The notes beneath the pieces were generated by a model. It saw nothing but the letters and a program-made list of their open reading frames with translations, was not told where the DNA came from and searched no databases. Below are positions 22,066 through 32,556 of a stretch of 64,000 nucleotides of DNA, in pieces (position 1 is the stretch's first letter; each line of letters starts with the position of its first letter). A program made the position numbers and the translations under genes. Location: assembly GCA_004565275.1 (NCBI GenBank), contig SDOX01000018.1, forward strand, positions 294,541 through 358,540, in the 5' to 3' direction. The stretch is from Nannochloropsis salina CCMP1776 (lineage: Eukaryota > Sar > Eustigmatophyceae > Eustigmatales > Monodopsidaceae).

Positions 22066-23429
22066 TTAAGCACGAGAACCCTCTATGAAATCTATATCCC
22101 TGGTCTCCCATTTCGGGCGATGACGATAGTACATGCAGGCAATCTTTTTCTTCCATTTATCGTATATCTCATCAACCTTGGCTGGATCTGGCTCCGGCAC
22201 AGGCTGCCCCGCGGGCGCGCCGTACAGCGCCGCTATGTTCATGGGCGAGCCCACTACTGTCACCAAACGTACACGTTTCGGCACCAACGTCAGCCCACCA
22301 CCCCGGCCTCCGACGAGAAAGAAAGGAAAAGGGAGACAAGAGGATAAAGATCGCCAAAAGGAGGCGGAGCCGATAAATCGATACATACGCGTTGCCCCGT
22401 AGTGGAACATAGGGACTATATCGTACCCGTTCCGCAAAGCCTCACGGATGAAGCCCTTGCGAAGTTGCACCTGCTCTTTACACTTGCTTTGCAAGAACAT
22501 CTCCGCTACCCCCCCCACTACAATCGAGCAATGCTCCCCTTGCTGTCTAGCTTTAGCTACGGACTCTTTATCTGCTGTAAGCGCACCCCACTCGCCCATG
22601 AAAAAGCGCACGATGGGAAGGTGAAAAATTCCGCTGTTTATATAAATATAAGAGGATGCGCGTGATATGTAAGATATTGATTTTATATGCGTCCATAAGC
22701 AACGTCTTTATGGAGGAATGGAGCTCGAACCGACTCCCGCGTTTTCACATCCATATTAAGACCAGCACGATCTTGGATCTACAAATCTTAGTGTGCGTAC
22801 CTGTGTATCAGACAGAATATCTTTCCTCCCGGCACGACGTCCGACACGAAGTAAGCAGACAAGACAGGGCAGAGCGGGAGGATCCCGTGAGGGTGCTGCG
22901 CGAACATGTACAGCTTACGAGTATCCAGCTTCTCCTCCATAACCAGCGTCATTTCGAAATAGTTCGTCATTTCTCTAAACAACCACGACCGCTTCATGGC
23001 CGCAGGATTTTGATGCAGTTTTTTGACAGGAATAAGTGCTTGGCCCACCCAAACTCCCAGCAGAATTGAGGGGAGCACGCGATGGCCCAGGACGCCAAGG
23101 CCGATGACAATGTATAGCGCGGAAGCGACTACAAGATAGAGTGATGAGGCCATAAGTGCGAGGAATAGGACAGCACCCCAAGTCTGCAATCTGCCCCACA
23201 GGCCTGGAGGGCATGGATCAGGGCGCACCACAATTGGCGTCCCGGGCATATTCGTTGCTGGCGCCGTGGACCTCGACAAGTTGACAGAGGGTCCCGATGT
23301 AGTTGATGATGACACCCTTTCTACATCACATGCCATATCATGCCGTGTACTGGCCAAAATAAGCTCATCCTGCGCTAATGGAAGAGTGAGCGAGTGAGTC
23401 AAGTGGGACATTGTGCCGAAATTTTTCAC
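22066..23429 (-). CDS. DGAT2: Diacylglycerol O-acyltransferase type 2 (DGAT2)
   Basis: DGAT2 makes triacylglycerol from acyl-CoA and diacylglycerol at the ER and lipid droplets. Two exons are inferred: 23429-22801 and 22633-22066, with a 167-nt intron (GTACGC...AACAG). The split codon gives CLIHS|GIFHLPIVRFFMGEWGA, a conserved DGAT2 stretch. The protein is about 398 residues, or 392 if ATG 23411 (MSHLTHS) is used. A hydrophobic hairpin (about residues 80-125) precedes the catalytic HPHG in MFAQHPHGILPL. Further family blocks are VVGGVAEMF, FIREALRNGYDIVPMFHYGA and a closing VVGSPM plus VDEIYDKWKKKI. The FIGSASFWRSL stretch after HYGA is longer and less conserved than usual. Stramenopile oil algae carry many DGAT2 paralogues, so the exact orthologue is uncertain. 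Confidence 0.9.
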
Positions 23430-23615
23430 CTTTCTCTTGTTCTACACAAACCACCTACCAAGAGCTTGATTGTTCTGACTTGTAGTCGTAGCACCCATAA
23501 TTGTGCATTGAGTAACTGCAGACAATCGGATCCCTGGACCGGTGTTCTCACACCCACCGTTTGTTCCTGCTTGTGAATGCGAGCGACGTCACGTTTTCTG
23601 TGGGACTCCTTGTTC

Positions 23616-23647
<32 letters not shown>

Positions 23648-24195
23648 CGATCCATGGTATTGTAACGAGCAAGCAATGGTGAAGATTCTAATTTTATTGG
23701 CAAAATGCCAAACTTTGAATATTATCCTCGTGAAATAGTGAAATCCTGTAGCATACCGGGTGAACAACACGGGCAAGCATGTGAAAGCGGGCGCACTGAG
23801 ATGCGTGAAGGACCTGTTCGGCGACGTCACCCTTCCGTTCCGATCTGTCCATACAGACTTGCCTTGCCTTGCTTTCCGCGTAGCACGATCCCCATAAGGC
23901 ATTTTCGATTCAAAAAACCGAAAGAGGGGTGGAACAGTACTCTCACAGATTTTTTCAGAGAAGACTTGCGCACGTCCGTACTCAGTCTGCGTGTCATAAT
24001 CCTTCGTTCTGCCTCACCCAATTTTGTGGAAACACACACCTTTAGCTCTAACCTCTATCAAAACCAATGTGGTTATCTAATCAGAGAAGATCCGCGAGTC
24101 TACTTGGTTGGCGGCTCACACTAACAATAAAGCAAATGTATTTGTATCGCTTCATATGTTCTTGGTTGAAATGCAAGGGATCTTTTGCACATATC
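23430..24195. other. Intergenic with a CAA microsatellite
   Basis: This lies between the DGAT2 start and the GEX1 stop, on tandem minus-strand genes. Apart from the trinucleotide repeat listed separately, nothing is recognised. Open frames of 139 (+) and 158 (-) codons lack domain features, and the minus one owes a poly-Leu tract to the repeat. Confidence 0.5.
23615..23648. repeat. (CAA)n microsatellite, about 11 units
   Basis: A perfect run of CAA trinucleotides, 34 bases long, lies about 190 bp upstream of the DGAT2 start. It is noncoding in the gene models given here and is likely polymorphic. Confidence 0.95.
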
Positions 24196-25989
24196 CTATT
24201 CACTGCTCTCGGACAAAGTCTCAAGGATTCCTCGATTCGTCAATAATCTACGACAAGACTTTCCAGAGCTGTCGAAACTGAATGACGTTCGGGACTGTAG
24301 ACGTGCGGAACGTCGCTGGGGAGTAAAGTTACCATCTTCGCTGCTACAAACGCTGTGAAGAGGAGTGACTAGGCCTGAGTAAGACGAAGATGCCGCATCC
24401 AGTGGCTGAGTGTATGAGCCTGCCGACAGTGAAATGGCTCTTCCTATTCCCTTAACACCTTCACATTTTCTTCTAACACCCTTTTTCACTTGTGTTCCGG
24501 TTCCTCCATGCACAACTTTCTGCAAAACAGCGCGCAGCCTCATCTCTTCTGTATCGCCTAATCGCCTATCATTACAAGTGTTCTCACTCGCGTCGCCGTA
24601 CTCACTACTGTTTGATCCTTCAATATTTCTACCTGTGATAATCTGCCACATGGTTCTCGATGGCTTCCTTATTCGACGCCAGAGGGAAAGAAGAACGCCG
24701 ACAACGGCTAGGGAGTGCAAGATGCGAATCCCTTCGCTACCGCCGTCGAACAATGTGTCCAAAATGACAAGCACTTTTGATGAAAGCAAGCTTGGCGATA
24801 GAATGTACCGCGCAGCTACAAATACGCTGTGGACCACACTTACCAAGGTGGTCAGTAAAATTGCCACGGCAGAGCACTTACTTGCATAATACTCCGTGGT
24901 GGCAGGTGCGAGTATCCAACATGCACCCACACACACTGCCATTGAAGCCAGTCGCCCACCATATAAAGCAATGTCCAGGATAACACAAGCTTGCCGCAAT
25001 ACCTGTTTGACTAGGTTAAAGCGCTGGGATTCCTTCACGAACTCTTCCTCTATACGCATGGTGAAATCGCGGACTTCTTCGTTGGCTCGTTGTAATCCAG
25101 CCAAAAGTTCCTTTTGTCGCTGTATATTAGACTCTTGCATGTCTAGAAGAGCCTGATACTGCTCCCCAATGGCTCCGAAGCCTGTTTCAACTTCATCGGT
25201 AAGACGGCTAAACTGTATCGTCGACGCTTCCAGACCTGCATGCAATTGATGCTGGGAGTCTGCTAGGTCCTTCTGGAAAAGCGTCGACTCCTGTTGGTTC
25301 TTTAAGAGTGTGTTTTGCACATGTGCCGACTCCCCCAGAAGAGTCACCGCCTGCAGACTGCTTTGTCCCAGCTTGTTGATGAGAAGTTCAGTCTGTGTCT
25401 GCCATGCATCTGTTTGCAGGCTGGAGCAATAACTGTCCGCAAACAGGAACAGATCGGTGTACGTTGACCATGCAGCATCTCCTTGCACTCTTTTTAGACA
25501 GTTTCGCACGTCTTTCTCCCTCTCTGGACATCGCACGGGCTGGCGGCCCCCCTCCTCGAGATGGCAGCTAGCCAGATGTAATGCGATTCTTTGTTTAGTC
25601 GGCATATCCATATCCTTACACGACGAAGCTAGAAGACGCATTGCTTGACGCCAACAGATGCTGAACCGGTTGTTCGGCTTGGCTCCACTTCCTTGGCTCC
25701 CCTCGTGCAAAGCACGGTCTTGTTCTGCAATGAGCCAACCGTACTGCTTATGAAAGGGCTCTGGTAGGTTTTCTTGTGCTGGTTTTGGTAACGAAAGCGG
25801 CGCATAACTGCTTGCCTCGATACTAGATAAAGATGAAGTGGTCAATGTGCTGGAAAGAGGGCTGGAATGGCCTGCCCCTGAACCAAAAAACCACGCTAGG
25901 AGACGGAAGGAGTATGTCGTCTGCAGCATTGTAGCTACAGCGATTCCCGACAGGGCCAAACTTCCGCCAAACTGGGTGTAAATCTGCAT
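24196..25989 (-). CDS. GEX1: GEX1/KAR5/Brambleberry-family nuclear fusion (karyogamy) protein
   Basis: Proteins of this family sit in the nuclear envelope of gametes or zygotes and are needed for nuclear fusion (yeast Kar5, zebrafish Brambleberry, plant and Chlamydomonas GEX1). The 597-residue product has the family layout. A hydrophobic N-terminus (about residues 8-36) is a possible signal. The Cys-rich domain (about 110-205) has the conserved pattern FSICWRQAMRLLASSC, IALHLASCHLEEGG, a CPEREKDVRNC pair, then YTDLFLFADSYCSSLQTDAW. A coiled coil follows (about 215-350). Three C-terminal hydrophobic helices come next (about 365-382, 390-412, 440-458) and then a Ser-rich tail. It is a single exon, with ATG at 25989. 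Identification rests on Cys spacing and architecture, since overall identity in the family is low. A different nuclear-envelope coiled-coil protein is the alternative. Confidence 0.8.
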   Translation of the reverse strand: MQIYTQFGGSLALSGIAVATMLQTTYSFRLLAWFFGSGAGHSSPLSSTLTTSSLSSIEASSYAPLSLPKPAQENLPEPFHKQYGWLIAEQDRALHEGSQGSGAKPNNRFSICWRQAMRLLASSCKDMDMPTKQRIALHLASCHLEEGGRQPVRCPEREKDVRNCLKRVQGDAAWSTYTDLFLFADSYCSSLQTDAWQTQTELLINKLGQSSLQAVTLLGESAHVQNTLLKNQQESTLFQKDLADSQHQLHAGLEASTIQFSRLTDEVETGFGAIGEQYQALLDMQESNIQRQKELLAGLQRANEEVRDFTMRIEEEFVKESQRFNLVKQVLRQACVILDIALYGGRLASMAVCVGACWILAPATTEYYASKCSAVAILLTTLVSVVHSVFVAARYILSPSLLSSKVLVILDTLFDGGSEGIRILHSLAVVGVLLSLWRRIRKPSRTMWQIITGRNIEGSNSSEYGDASENTCNDRRLGDTEEMRLRAVLQKVVHGGTGTQVKKGVRRKCEGVKGIGRAISLSAGSYTQPLDAASSSYSGLVTPLHSVCSSEDGNFTPQRRSARLQSRTSFSFDSSGKSCRRLLTNRGILETLSESSE

Positions 25990-26572
25990 GCGCCCAACAA
26001 GCTATTGAAACTTCTTTGCTATGGACCGGGAGAGTGTATGGAAATACGCTTGAAACATACATCGTAAAGGACGCAGACAGAAAGTCAGATGGCTCCCCCT
26101 AACCTCCCCGCAACTAGCACTGCAAACGTTACCTTCTTTTCGGACCACCATGTAATGCCTCGTACGGCGTCAAAGAAGTCCACATGTTATCAATAAGTTG
26201 ATTGGGAAATTAGTGTGTAAACATGTAGTATCAAACATCGTAAGGCTATCAAATCGAGTGTTATGCTGCACGTGCTTCGATTGCGTAAAACATCGATCTG
26301 CACCCAGAAAAAGAACGTGCATGCAAAGCGTCACCGGCCCATACTACCTACATGCCACATCGAGACTTTTCTGATTTTACGTTAATGTTTACCTCCGATG
26401 ATGCATTTGCACTCCATTAATTGTCTGGAAACGGTGCATCTTACGAACATCTTCCTATATTCTAGATTGCTGTACGAAATGTGATGCTATGGATTTTATT
26501 GGCACACTATCACATCTGGTCTGGACACTAACCATTACCCTTGTCAGTGACTCGCATACATCACACACTTGC
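25990..26572. other. Intergenic, no gene seen
   Basis: This is AT-rich sequence upstream of GEX1 and downstream of the MED15-like stop, with the promoter and 3' UTR expected here. No open frame of interest. Confidence 0.5.
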
Positions 26573-29289
26573 TCACAGGCACATACGATAGGCCAAACCG
26601 CTCCCAGTCCCTCCTGACAGCGTGTAAGGAGGCACTGGTTCGAAAGAAGCCCCGTCTACCTTAAGCATCCTACCAGTGAGATCACAACGCGCACCGTGCT
26701 GAACACGCAAACGCAATTCTTCTAGGACGGCTGCAATCGTTTGGACGGGGTCATCTTGTGTCCAGTCTCGCCACCGGAGCAAAGCCGCTCGAACTTCTTG
26801 CTCCAATCTCCCACTCCAGCTCGAGGCTCGATTTCCAGCAGCACTCACCCACACAAGAAGCGGAAAAAGTGTCCCCTCCGTTGCCGCCCCTGCCGAGCGA
26901 TCTCGCTCTGCTCGAGTCAATCTCTCCGCCAATAATATCTCGGCTTCCCATTGGCCTTTCTTGAAAGTGGCGGAAATCGTGTTATGGTGGCTTGAGCTCG
27001 AGAAGGCGAAGTCTTTGAAATGACTTGACGCTCGAAGGACTTCTTCAACAGCCGTTACGGCACGAATGCCGGTTGCCGGAGAGCGTAGGGCCTCCAACCA
27101 AGCTTCTCCTGGCTTCAGAGTCTCAGCCATTAATCGAGGCGAATTTAAGGACACACCGCCCTCTCGGGACTGAAGCGCGTTCAAAAATTGATCCAGAGCT
27201 TGCGGGTCGCCCTCCCAAGGGCCCCTGACCGCACCTCGACCGGGATGCCAAGGATTCGAGCTTCCTGTGTCCGCCGCTACTCCCATCTTCTGATGCCTTC
27301 GAAGCTCTTGCAACATGACGTCTACACTTTTCAACAACTCTAGTGCCTTCATGAAACCCATCCCTACAGGCTTGCTCCCGTCCCACCCCGGCCCCTCCCC
27401 ACCGCCCCCTGACTGTCCCCCTCCATGCTCAGCCAGACATGCCAGCGCCGCGTTATAGGTGGCCCGCAACCTCGTCAACACCCCGTCCAAGCTCTCAGGC
27501 CGCTTCAAAGGCGTAGACAGCACTGGTGTCGCGGCCGGGTCCCACGGCAGGCCCCGCTTCTTCAAGGCAGCCGCCACAAGGCCAGGAATGGCTCTGAGCA
27601 CGTTCAGACGCTTGGTCTCCCGCCCCTCCCTGACCATGGTCTGTACTTTTGCCTGCAACACATCCCATGAGAGCCGCGAATGCACCCTTGGGGCCATGGC
27701 TGCATCTTCCGACAGTCGCTGCGCAAAGGCATTTCCTAGTAAAACTCTTTCCTGTAGCTCCTCTGTCTTGACGCCCGCCCCCTCTGGTATATTCAGATAA
27801 GAGCATTGCGAAAAACCTTGCTCCAACATCGCCAACTCCGTCTCCAGGTCGGTCTTGGGAACAGTGGAGATAGTGGGTTGCCGCGCCGACACTTCCAAGT
27901 CCTGGACCGCATTTGCTGCGGACATTCGAACCACCTTGGCCTGCACTGCTTTCTGATACTGCTCGTGCCATCGGTGGACGAAGAGGATGGCCTTCTTCAT
28001 GGCTTCTTCCTGCTTGGACGTCAGCAGAGTGTTGGCGGAAGAGGATAATTCCAATGCGGCCACCTGATTGCTTATGAATTGTTTCCACTGTGTGTGAGAG
28101 GGTAGGTGTGCATACTTGAGTGAGGGGGAGGGCTGACTTCTGTCTGCGCGTCCTGGTCCCTGTATTAATTTTCATTCCATGCGCACGCACCTGCTCGAGC
28201 TTGAGCACGTTATCCTGACGAGCACTCGGCATATACTTGTCCACGTGCTCTAGATAGAACCGAAACAGATCGGCGTACGGACCCAGCAACACTGCACGTG
28301 TCGTCGGAGGCGATACCTCCTGTGAGACGCCCTGCGCTTCCCCAAGCCCTGCCGGAGTAAGCTGTTGCAGCTGCCCCCCGTGAGACCGCTGATTTGACTG
28401 CGCATCTTCAAAACGATCGGGTCCTTGACGAATGTGGTGCTGCGCGCGGACATCCATAGGCGACGAGGCTGGCATGCTTGCGCTCTGCGTGGTGTTTCCT
28501 CCTGTCCTCGCCCGTTTTCCTTCCGATGAGACGGGTTCCTGAGCCATCATGGCTGTCGAAGGTACACACCCCTCTGCAAGACGCACGCCAATACTACGTG
28601 TGCTGCCAGCCATGTCGCCTAGCTTGCGTTTGCCTCCGTGATTTTCGATGCTCGGCTGTGACACCAGAGCCGAAGGCGGTGGGAGCTGTTGTCGGTACTG
28701 CTGATGCTGCTGCTGTTGTTGTGGCTGTTGTGACTGCTGAGAGGGGATGTACGTACTTCCCTGTGTGCCCTCATGCTGTGGTGGTGTTTGTGACGATACA
28801 GGGGGGGCGGGGGCCGGGGCAGTAGCCGCCTGGAGCTTGCTGCACTTCAAATCGATCTTCCTTTCGTAATCCTCCTGTGGGGTGTAAAGGCAATAGAGTG
28901 CGGTGAAGACTTATTCTATGGGACAATATTCAGGTTATATATGTCAAGCGGGCTCACATATTATAATTCAACCCCCCCCGCACACGAGCAGCCTTTCGCA
29001 CTCACGATGCTTTTCGCTTTCATCCACAAAGATTGCTCCGTCTGCTGGCACAGGACCCCCTGCTGCTTCGCATCCATTTTTCTGTCATACCTCTTGACGA
29101 GCGCAAATCTTAAAATACGGATAAAAATTATAAAGTCCATCGCTTAGTGTTGGAGCAATGATATGGGGACGTCTCAATCAAACCTTAAAGTCCATCGAGT
29201 CAGTCCCACCACATCACGTACATTCGGTTTAATGCGCTCATTCGCACTTGTTTCTGAAAGTGAGCGTCATACTGCGCCCGCCAGTCCAT
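26573..29289 (-). CDS. MED15: Mediator complex subunit 15-like protein (KIX domain, Gln-rich)
   Basis: Four exons are inferred by splice phase: 29289-29222, 29108-29006, 28874-28191 and 28063-26573, giving 781 residues. Introns begin GTACGT, GTGAGT and GTGCGT and end in AG. The spliced N-terminus reads MDWRAQYDAHFQKQVRMSAL ... EQSLWMKAKSIEDYERKIDL, which follows the KIX domain of plant and animal MED15 (DWR start; F/W-x2-A-x-S-x2-DY-x-RKI end). KIX binds activation domains of transcription factors. Residues about 75-140 are Pro/Gln-rich with a CAG-type tract, typical of MED15. A conserved-looking segment LGPYADLFRFYLEHVDKYM precedes exon 4. The C-terminal half is helical and ends with CDLTGRMLKVDG and PPYTL, unassigned. 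KIX assignment is fairly strong; the MED15 name for the whole protein is an inference. Start is 489 bp from the divergent CysRS start. Confidence 0.68.
28690..28740 (-). repeat. CAG/CAA tract coding for poly-Gln in the MED15-like gene
   Basis: An imperfect run of CAG/CAA codons (minus-strand sense) encodes a Gln-rich stretch with scattered His, Pro and Ser. Such tracts are usual in MED15 and may vary in length between strains. Confidence 0.75.
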
Positions 29290-29777
29290 TTTGCAGCAGC
29301 TGTGACCCGCCCTGAAGGCGTCACGTCAAAGTCAGCCCGCAGCTCTTCACCGCCCCCGGAACTACCTCCTCCTGGCTGGCTGGCTCAGCTACTAGCCAAC
29401 AGCTGGCTCGTCCCACCGAATATTAAGCCATCACAGACCCTTGCGCTAGATTCTCTATGAGGACTTCCTGTACAAGGAATATTGGCATGATTTTGGTGGG
29501 CATGTGGACTGTCCAAGTCATAAGTGGTAGTCCGATAAGGAACAAGGCTTTTTCCGTGTCCTCGCTCAGCGCTCGCTCACAGGCAAGCCGTATCTGTGCT
29601 GCCAGTAGTCACTCAATTGGCAGCTTAACTTCCTGGGCATATGACAACCAAATGTAGATATTTTCCTGTTGATGATTATTCATTTATCTACAGGCTACAT
29701 GGGTTTAAGAAACGGACCGTGCAGGCGGCACTAGCCGGCGAAACGCTTAAATTCTGCAGTGGCAGAGGCAACAGAGC
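29290..29777. promoter_or_regulatory. Divergent promoter region between MED15-like and CysRS genes
   Basis: These 488 bp separate start codons on opposite strands. They must contain both promoters. No definite element is recognised. Short open frames here (66-70 codons) are not supported. Confidence 0.4.
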
Positions 29778-31985
29778 ATGTCATTCCCAGGGCGTCCTCG
29801 TGGCGCCCTCGAGACGCTTGCAAGGTCGACATACTTCGTGAACTTGCCACGGTTAACACTTTCGGCGGTTTCAACACGCAATAGAAGGCATTTTGGCGCG
29901 TCCTCGTCGCCATTAATTCCTTTGCTTAAAAAGTTGGCGGAAAGACCCTCTCTGGAGGCGCTGAAATGGTATGCCTGCGGGCCCACCGTCTACGACTCCG
30001 CCCATTTGGGCCACGCCCGGACTTATGTTTCCCAAGACGTGATACGCCGGGTGCTGACAGATTTTTTGGGTCAAGACGTAGTTTTTGTGATGGGTATTAC
30101 TGACGTCGATGATAAAATTCTTCACCGTGCAATGGAAAGGTGTGTGTCTCGTAGCGATTGGGCGGCCTAATCTCTCTTGCAATGTTTTTTTGGGTGGCAT
30201 TTTTATAATAAATATTAAAACAAAGAATCCATCTGTAAGCCTTTAGTCATAAATCTACTTATGGTCAACATCTGTTGCCATTTCTGACCCAAAAAAAGGA
30301 AGGAAGACGCTCGTGCTCTGGCTCGTCGGTACGAAGCCGACTTTTTGGCCGATATGCGGGCTCTCAACGTTCTGGAGCCATCCGCCCTTGCACGGGTGAC
30401 AGAACACATCGGGGATATCATAGACTACATCAAGCAGATCGATACAAACGGAATGGCCTACGAAACCTCCAGCGGCGTGTACTTCGACGTGAGGGCGTTT
30501 TCGAAGAAGTTTGCCTACGGAAAGCTAAAAGCAAAGGGCAGAGTGCGGAGCGCCAACGCAGAGGCGCCAGTGGGACGAGAAGAAGGACAACAGGAGAGGA
30601 TCGGCGTAGATGTGGTGGGGATGGATGAAAAGAAAGACTTGAGGGATTTCGTGTTGTGGTAAGCTTAATGAGGCGAGGGACACGGTGCTGAGACCTTTCT
30701 TCATTGCCATCATCATCAACGTTCTTGAGCTCACATGGAGTCTTGTCCATAGGAAATTTAACAAGCCAGGGGAGGCGGCCATGTCTTGGGATTCCCCTTG
30801 GGGTCGCGGACGGCCCGGTTGGCACATCGAGTGCTCGGCGATGACGCAGCACCTATTGGGCCCCCACCTGGACATTCATTCCGGAGGCGTGGATCTCTGC
30901 TTCCCCCACCACACGAATGAGATCGCCCAGTCCGATGCCTTCAGAATGTCGGAGGACCCTGCCTGGGTCGGCGCCTGGCTACACACAGGTCACCTTTACA
31001 TTAAGGGCTTGAAGATGTCCAAGTCTCTGAAGAACTTCATCAGCGTGAGGGAGTTCTTAGCGGGACACGACGCTGACGATTTTCGCATGTTTTGCTTACA
31101 GAGACGCTTCGATGCGGATGTCGACTACAGGTGAAAAGCGGGAAATGTTGCTAGATGGCAAATTCGGTCAATACTGTCTCCTGCCTCTCCCTCAGGGCGT
31201 ACTGTTTCTGGATACTCATCCCCACACCTAAATTCTCGCATTATTACAGTGAGAGTGCCCTTCTTGAAGCCCGAAGCCTGAGGCAGATGTTCATCAACTT
31301 CGTCTCTTTGACTCAGCAACGAGTCCACGTCCCCTCCAGGGACGGATGTAAGCGTTGGGGCGCGAAGGAGTTCGAAGTAATGGCAGAGCTTGCTCGAGTC
31401 AGAGTGGGCGTGAGAAAGGCGTTTGTGCAAGGGGGTTTGGACACGCCCGAGGTCCTGCGACTGTTGCGGGACCTTGTCGGTCTAGGCCACGAGTACATGC
31501 GGCAGGGAGACGGCAAGGCGGAAGAAAGGGATGGGGCGGAAGCGCGCGGGGAGGTGGTGAGCAACCTGGCCGCATACGTGGCCAAGCTGCTGGCACTCTT
31601 TGGCTTGCGGTGTTTTAACCAATTCACGCTCCAACACCGGGGTTCACTTTCTGGTGCGGACGTCGAAAGCCTGACTAAATCTTTGGTAGACTTCCGTGCT
31701 CGCGTCCGGGCAGCGGCCTTGGAGGGAAGACGACGCCGTCCTCGGGATGGTAGCGACGTGGAGGAGAAAGAGGGGACAACGGCGGCGCTCGCGCAAACGC
31801 TTCTCGTTTTATGCGACGAGCTTCGGGAACGAGACCTAATTGAATTGGGAATACAGGTCAAGGACACAGGCGTTGGAGAGTGTAGCTGGACTCTTGCATC
31901 ACCCTCATCTGCTCCTTGCGAAGCTGCGGACCAGAAACTCGACGTTCCTGGAGTAACATTGCTTGCGTCGAGGCATCCCAATTAA
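29778..31985 (+). CDS. CARS: Cysteinyl-tRNA synthetase, probably organelle-targeted
   Basis: Class I synthetase charging tRNA-Cys. Four exons are inferred: 29778-30139, 30299-30658, 30753-31130 and 31250-31985, giving 611 residues. Each join restores family sequence: [40 protein letters not shown] and [15 protein letters not shown]. The first motif block is [20 protein letters not shown] with the HIGH signature [45 protein letters not shown] and the KMSKS loop [11 protein letters not shown] follow. Zinc ligands are the Cys of ACGPT, the Cys of IECS, and the His/Glu of HHTNE. About 60 N-terminal residues, Arg/Ser-rich with few acids, precede the catalytic core and look like a mitochondrial or plastid presequence. 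A charged insert (about 195-225) sits before FVLWK. The C-terminal anticodon region is divergent. Confidence 0.93.
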
Positions 31986-32556
31986 GAATGACGTGTACGC
32001 GCTATCAAGGGCTCCTTGATTTACGGGAAAGGAATCGAAGACAATTTTCGATCCCATGTGGCTCTGAGCGCCTGCACCGATGTCTCTCATAAGGTAACAC
32101 TTGTGTGGCATCCCTTGGGGCTCCTTAAGACTTAAGGTATAGTTGTAAACACTGGCGGGGTCGTCTATATCGTTGAGATATGTGAGCATCTGAGGGCAAC
32201 ATGGTATCAAAAAAGACCAGCTCTTGAAATTTTCTGAAATTGAATTGGAAGTTAACTCCGCACATAAGCAAATTGTTTCCTTCTTCTTATCAGTCATCCT
32301 GCCGATAGCTCAAAGAAATGGGCCGTGCATGCACATTCATGGGTCCATCCGTACGTGAGTCTCTGTCTGCCCCTATCTCAGCGTCCAAGCATACCCTGAT
32401 CTTTTTATAGCCCTTTCTGTCCTCAAATTGTACAATGCGAACCACTCCCCAGGTTCCACCCCGATCCCACTTCCACATTTTCCATCCCTCACTACTGTCA
32501 ACGAGTAAAATCGCTCATCAAATAGCTACACTGTCGCCGCAATACATAAGTATTCT
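31986..32556. other. Convergent intergenic region, no gene seen
   Basis: This is the 3' flank of CysRS (+) and of the plastid-targeted unknown gene (-). A 130-codon minus frame at 31905-32297 overlaps the CysRS end and shows no domain. Confidence 0.5.
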
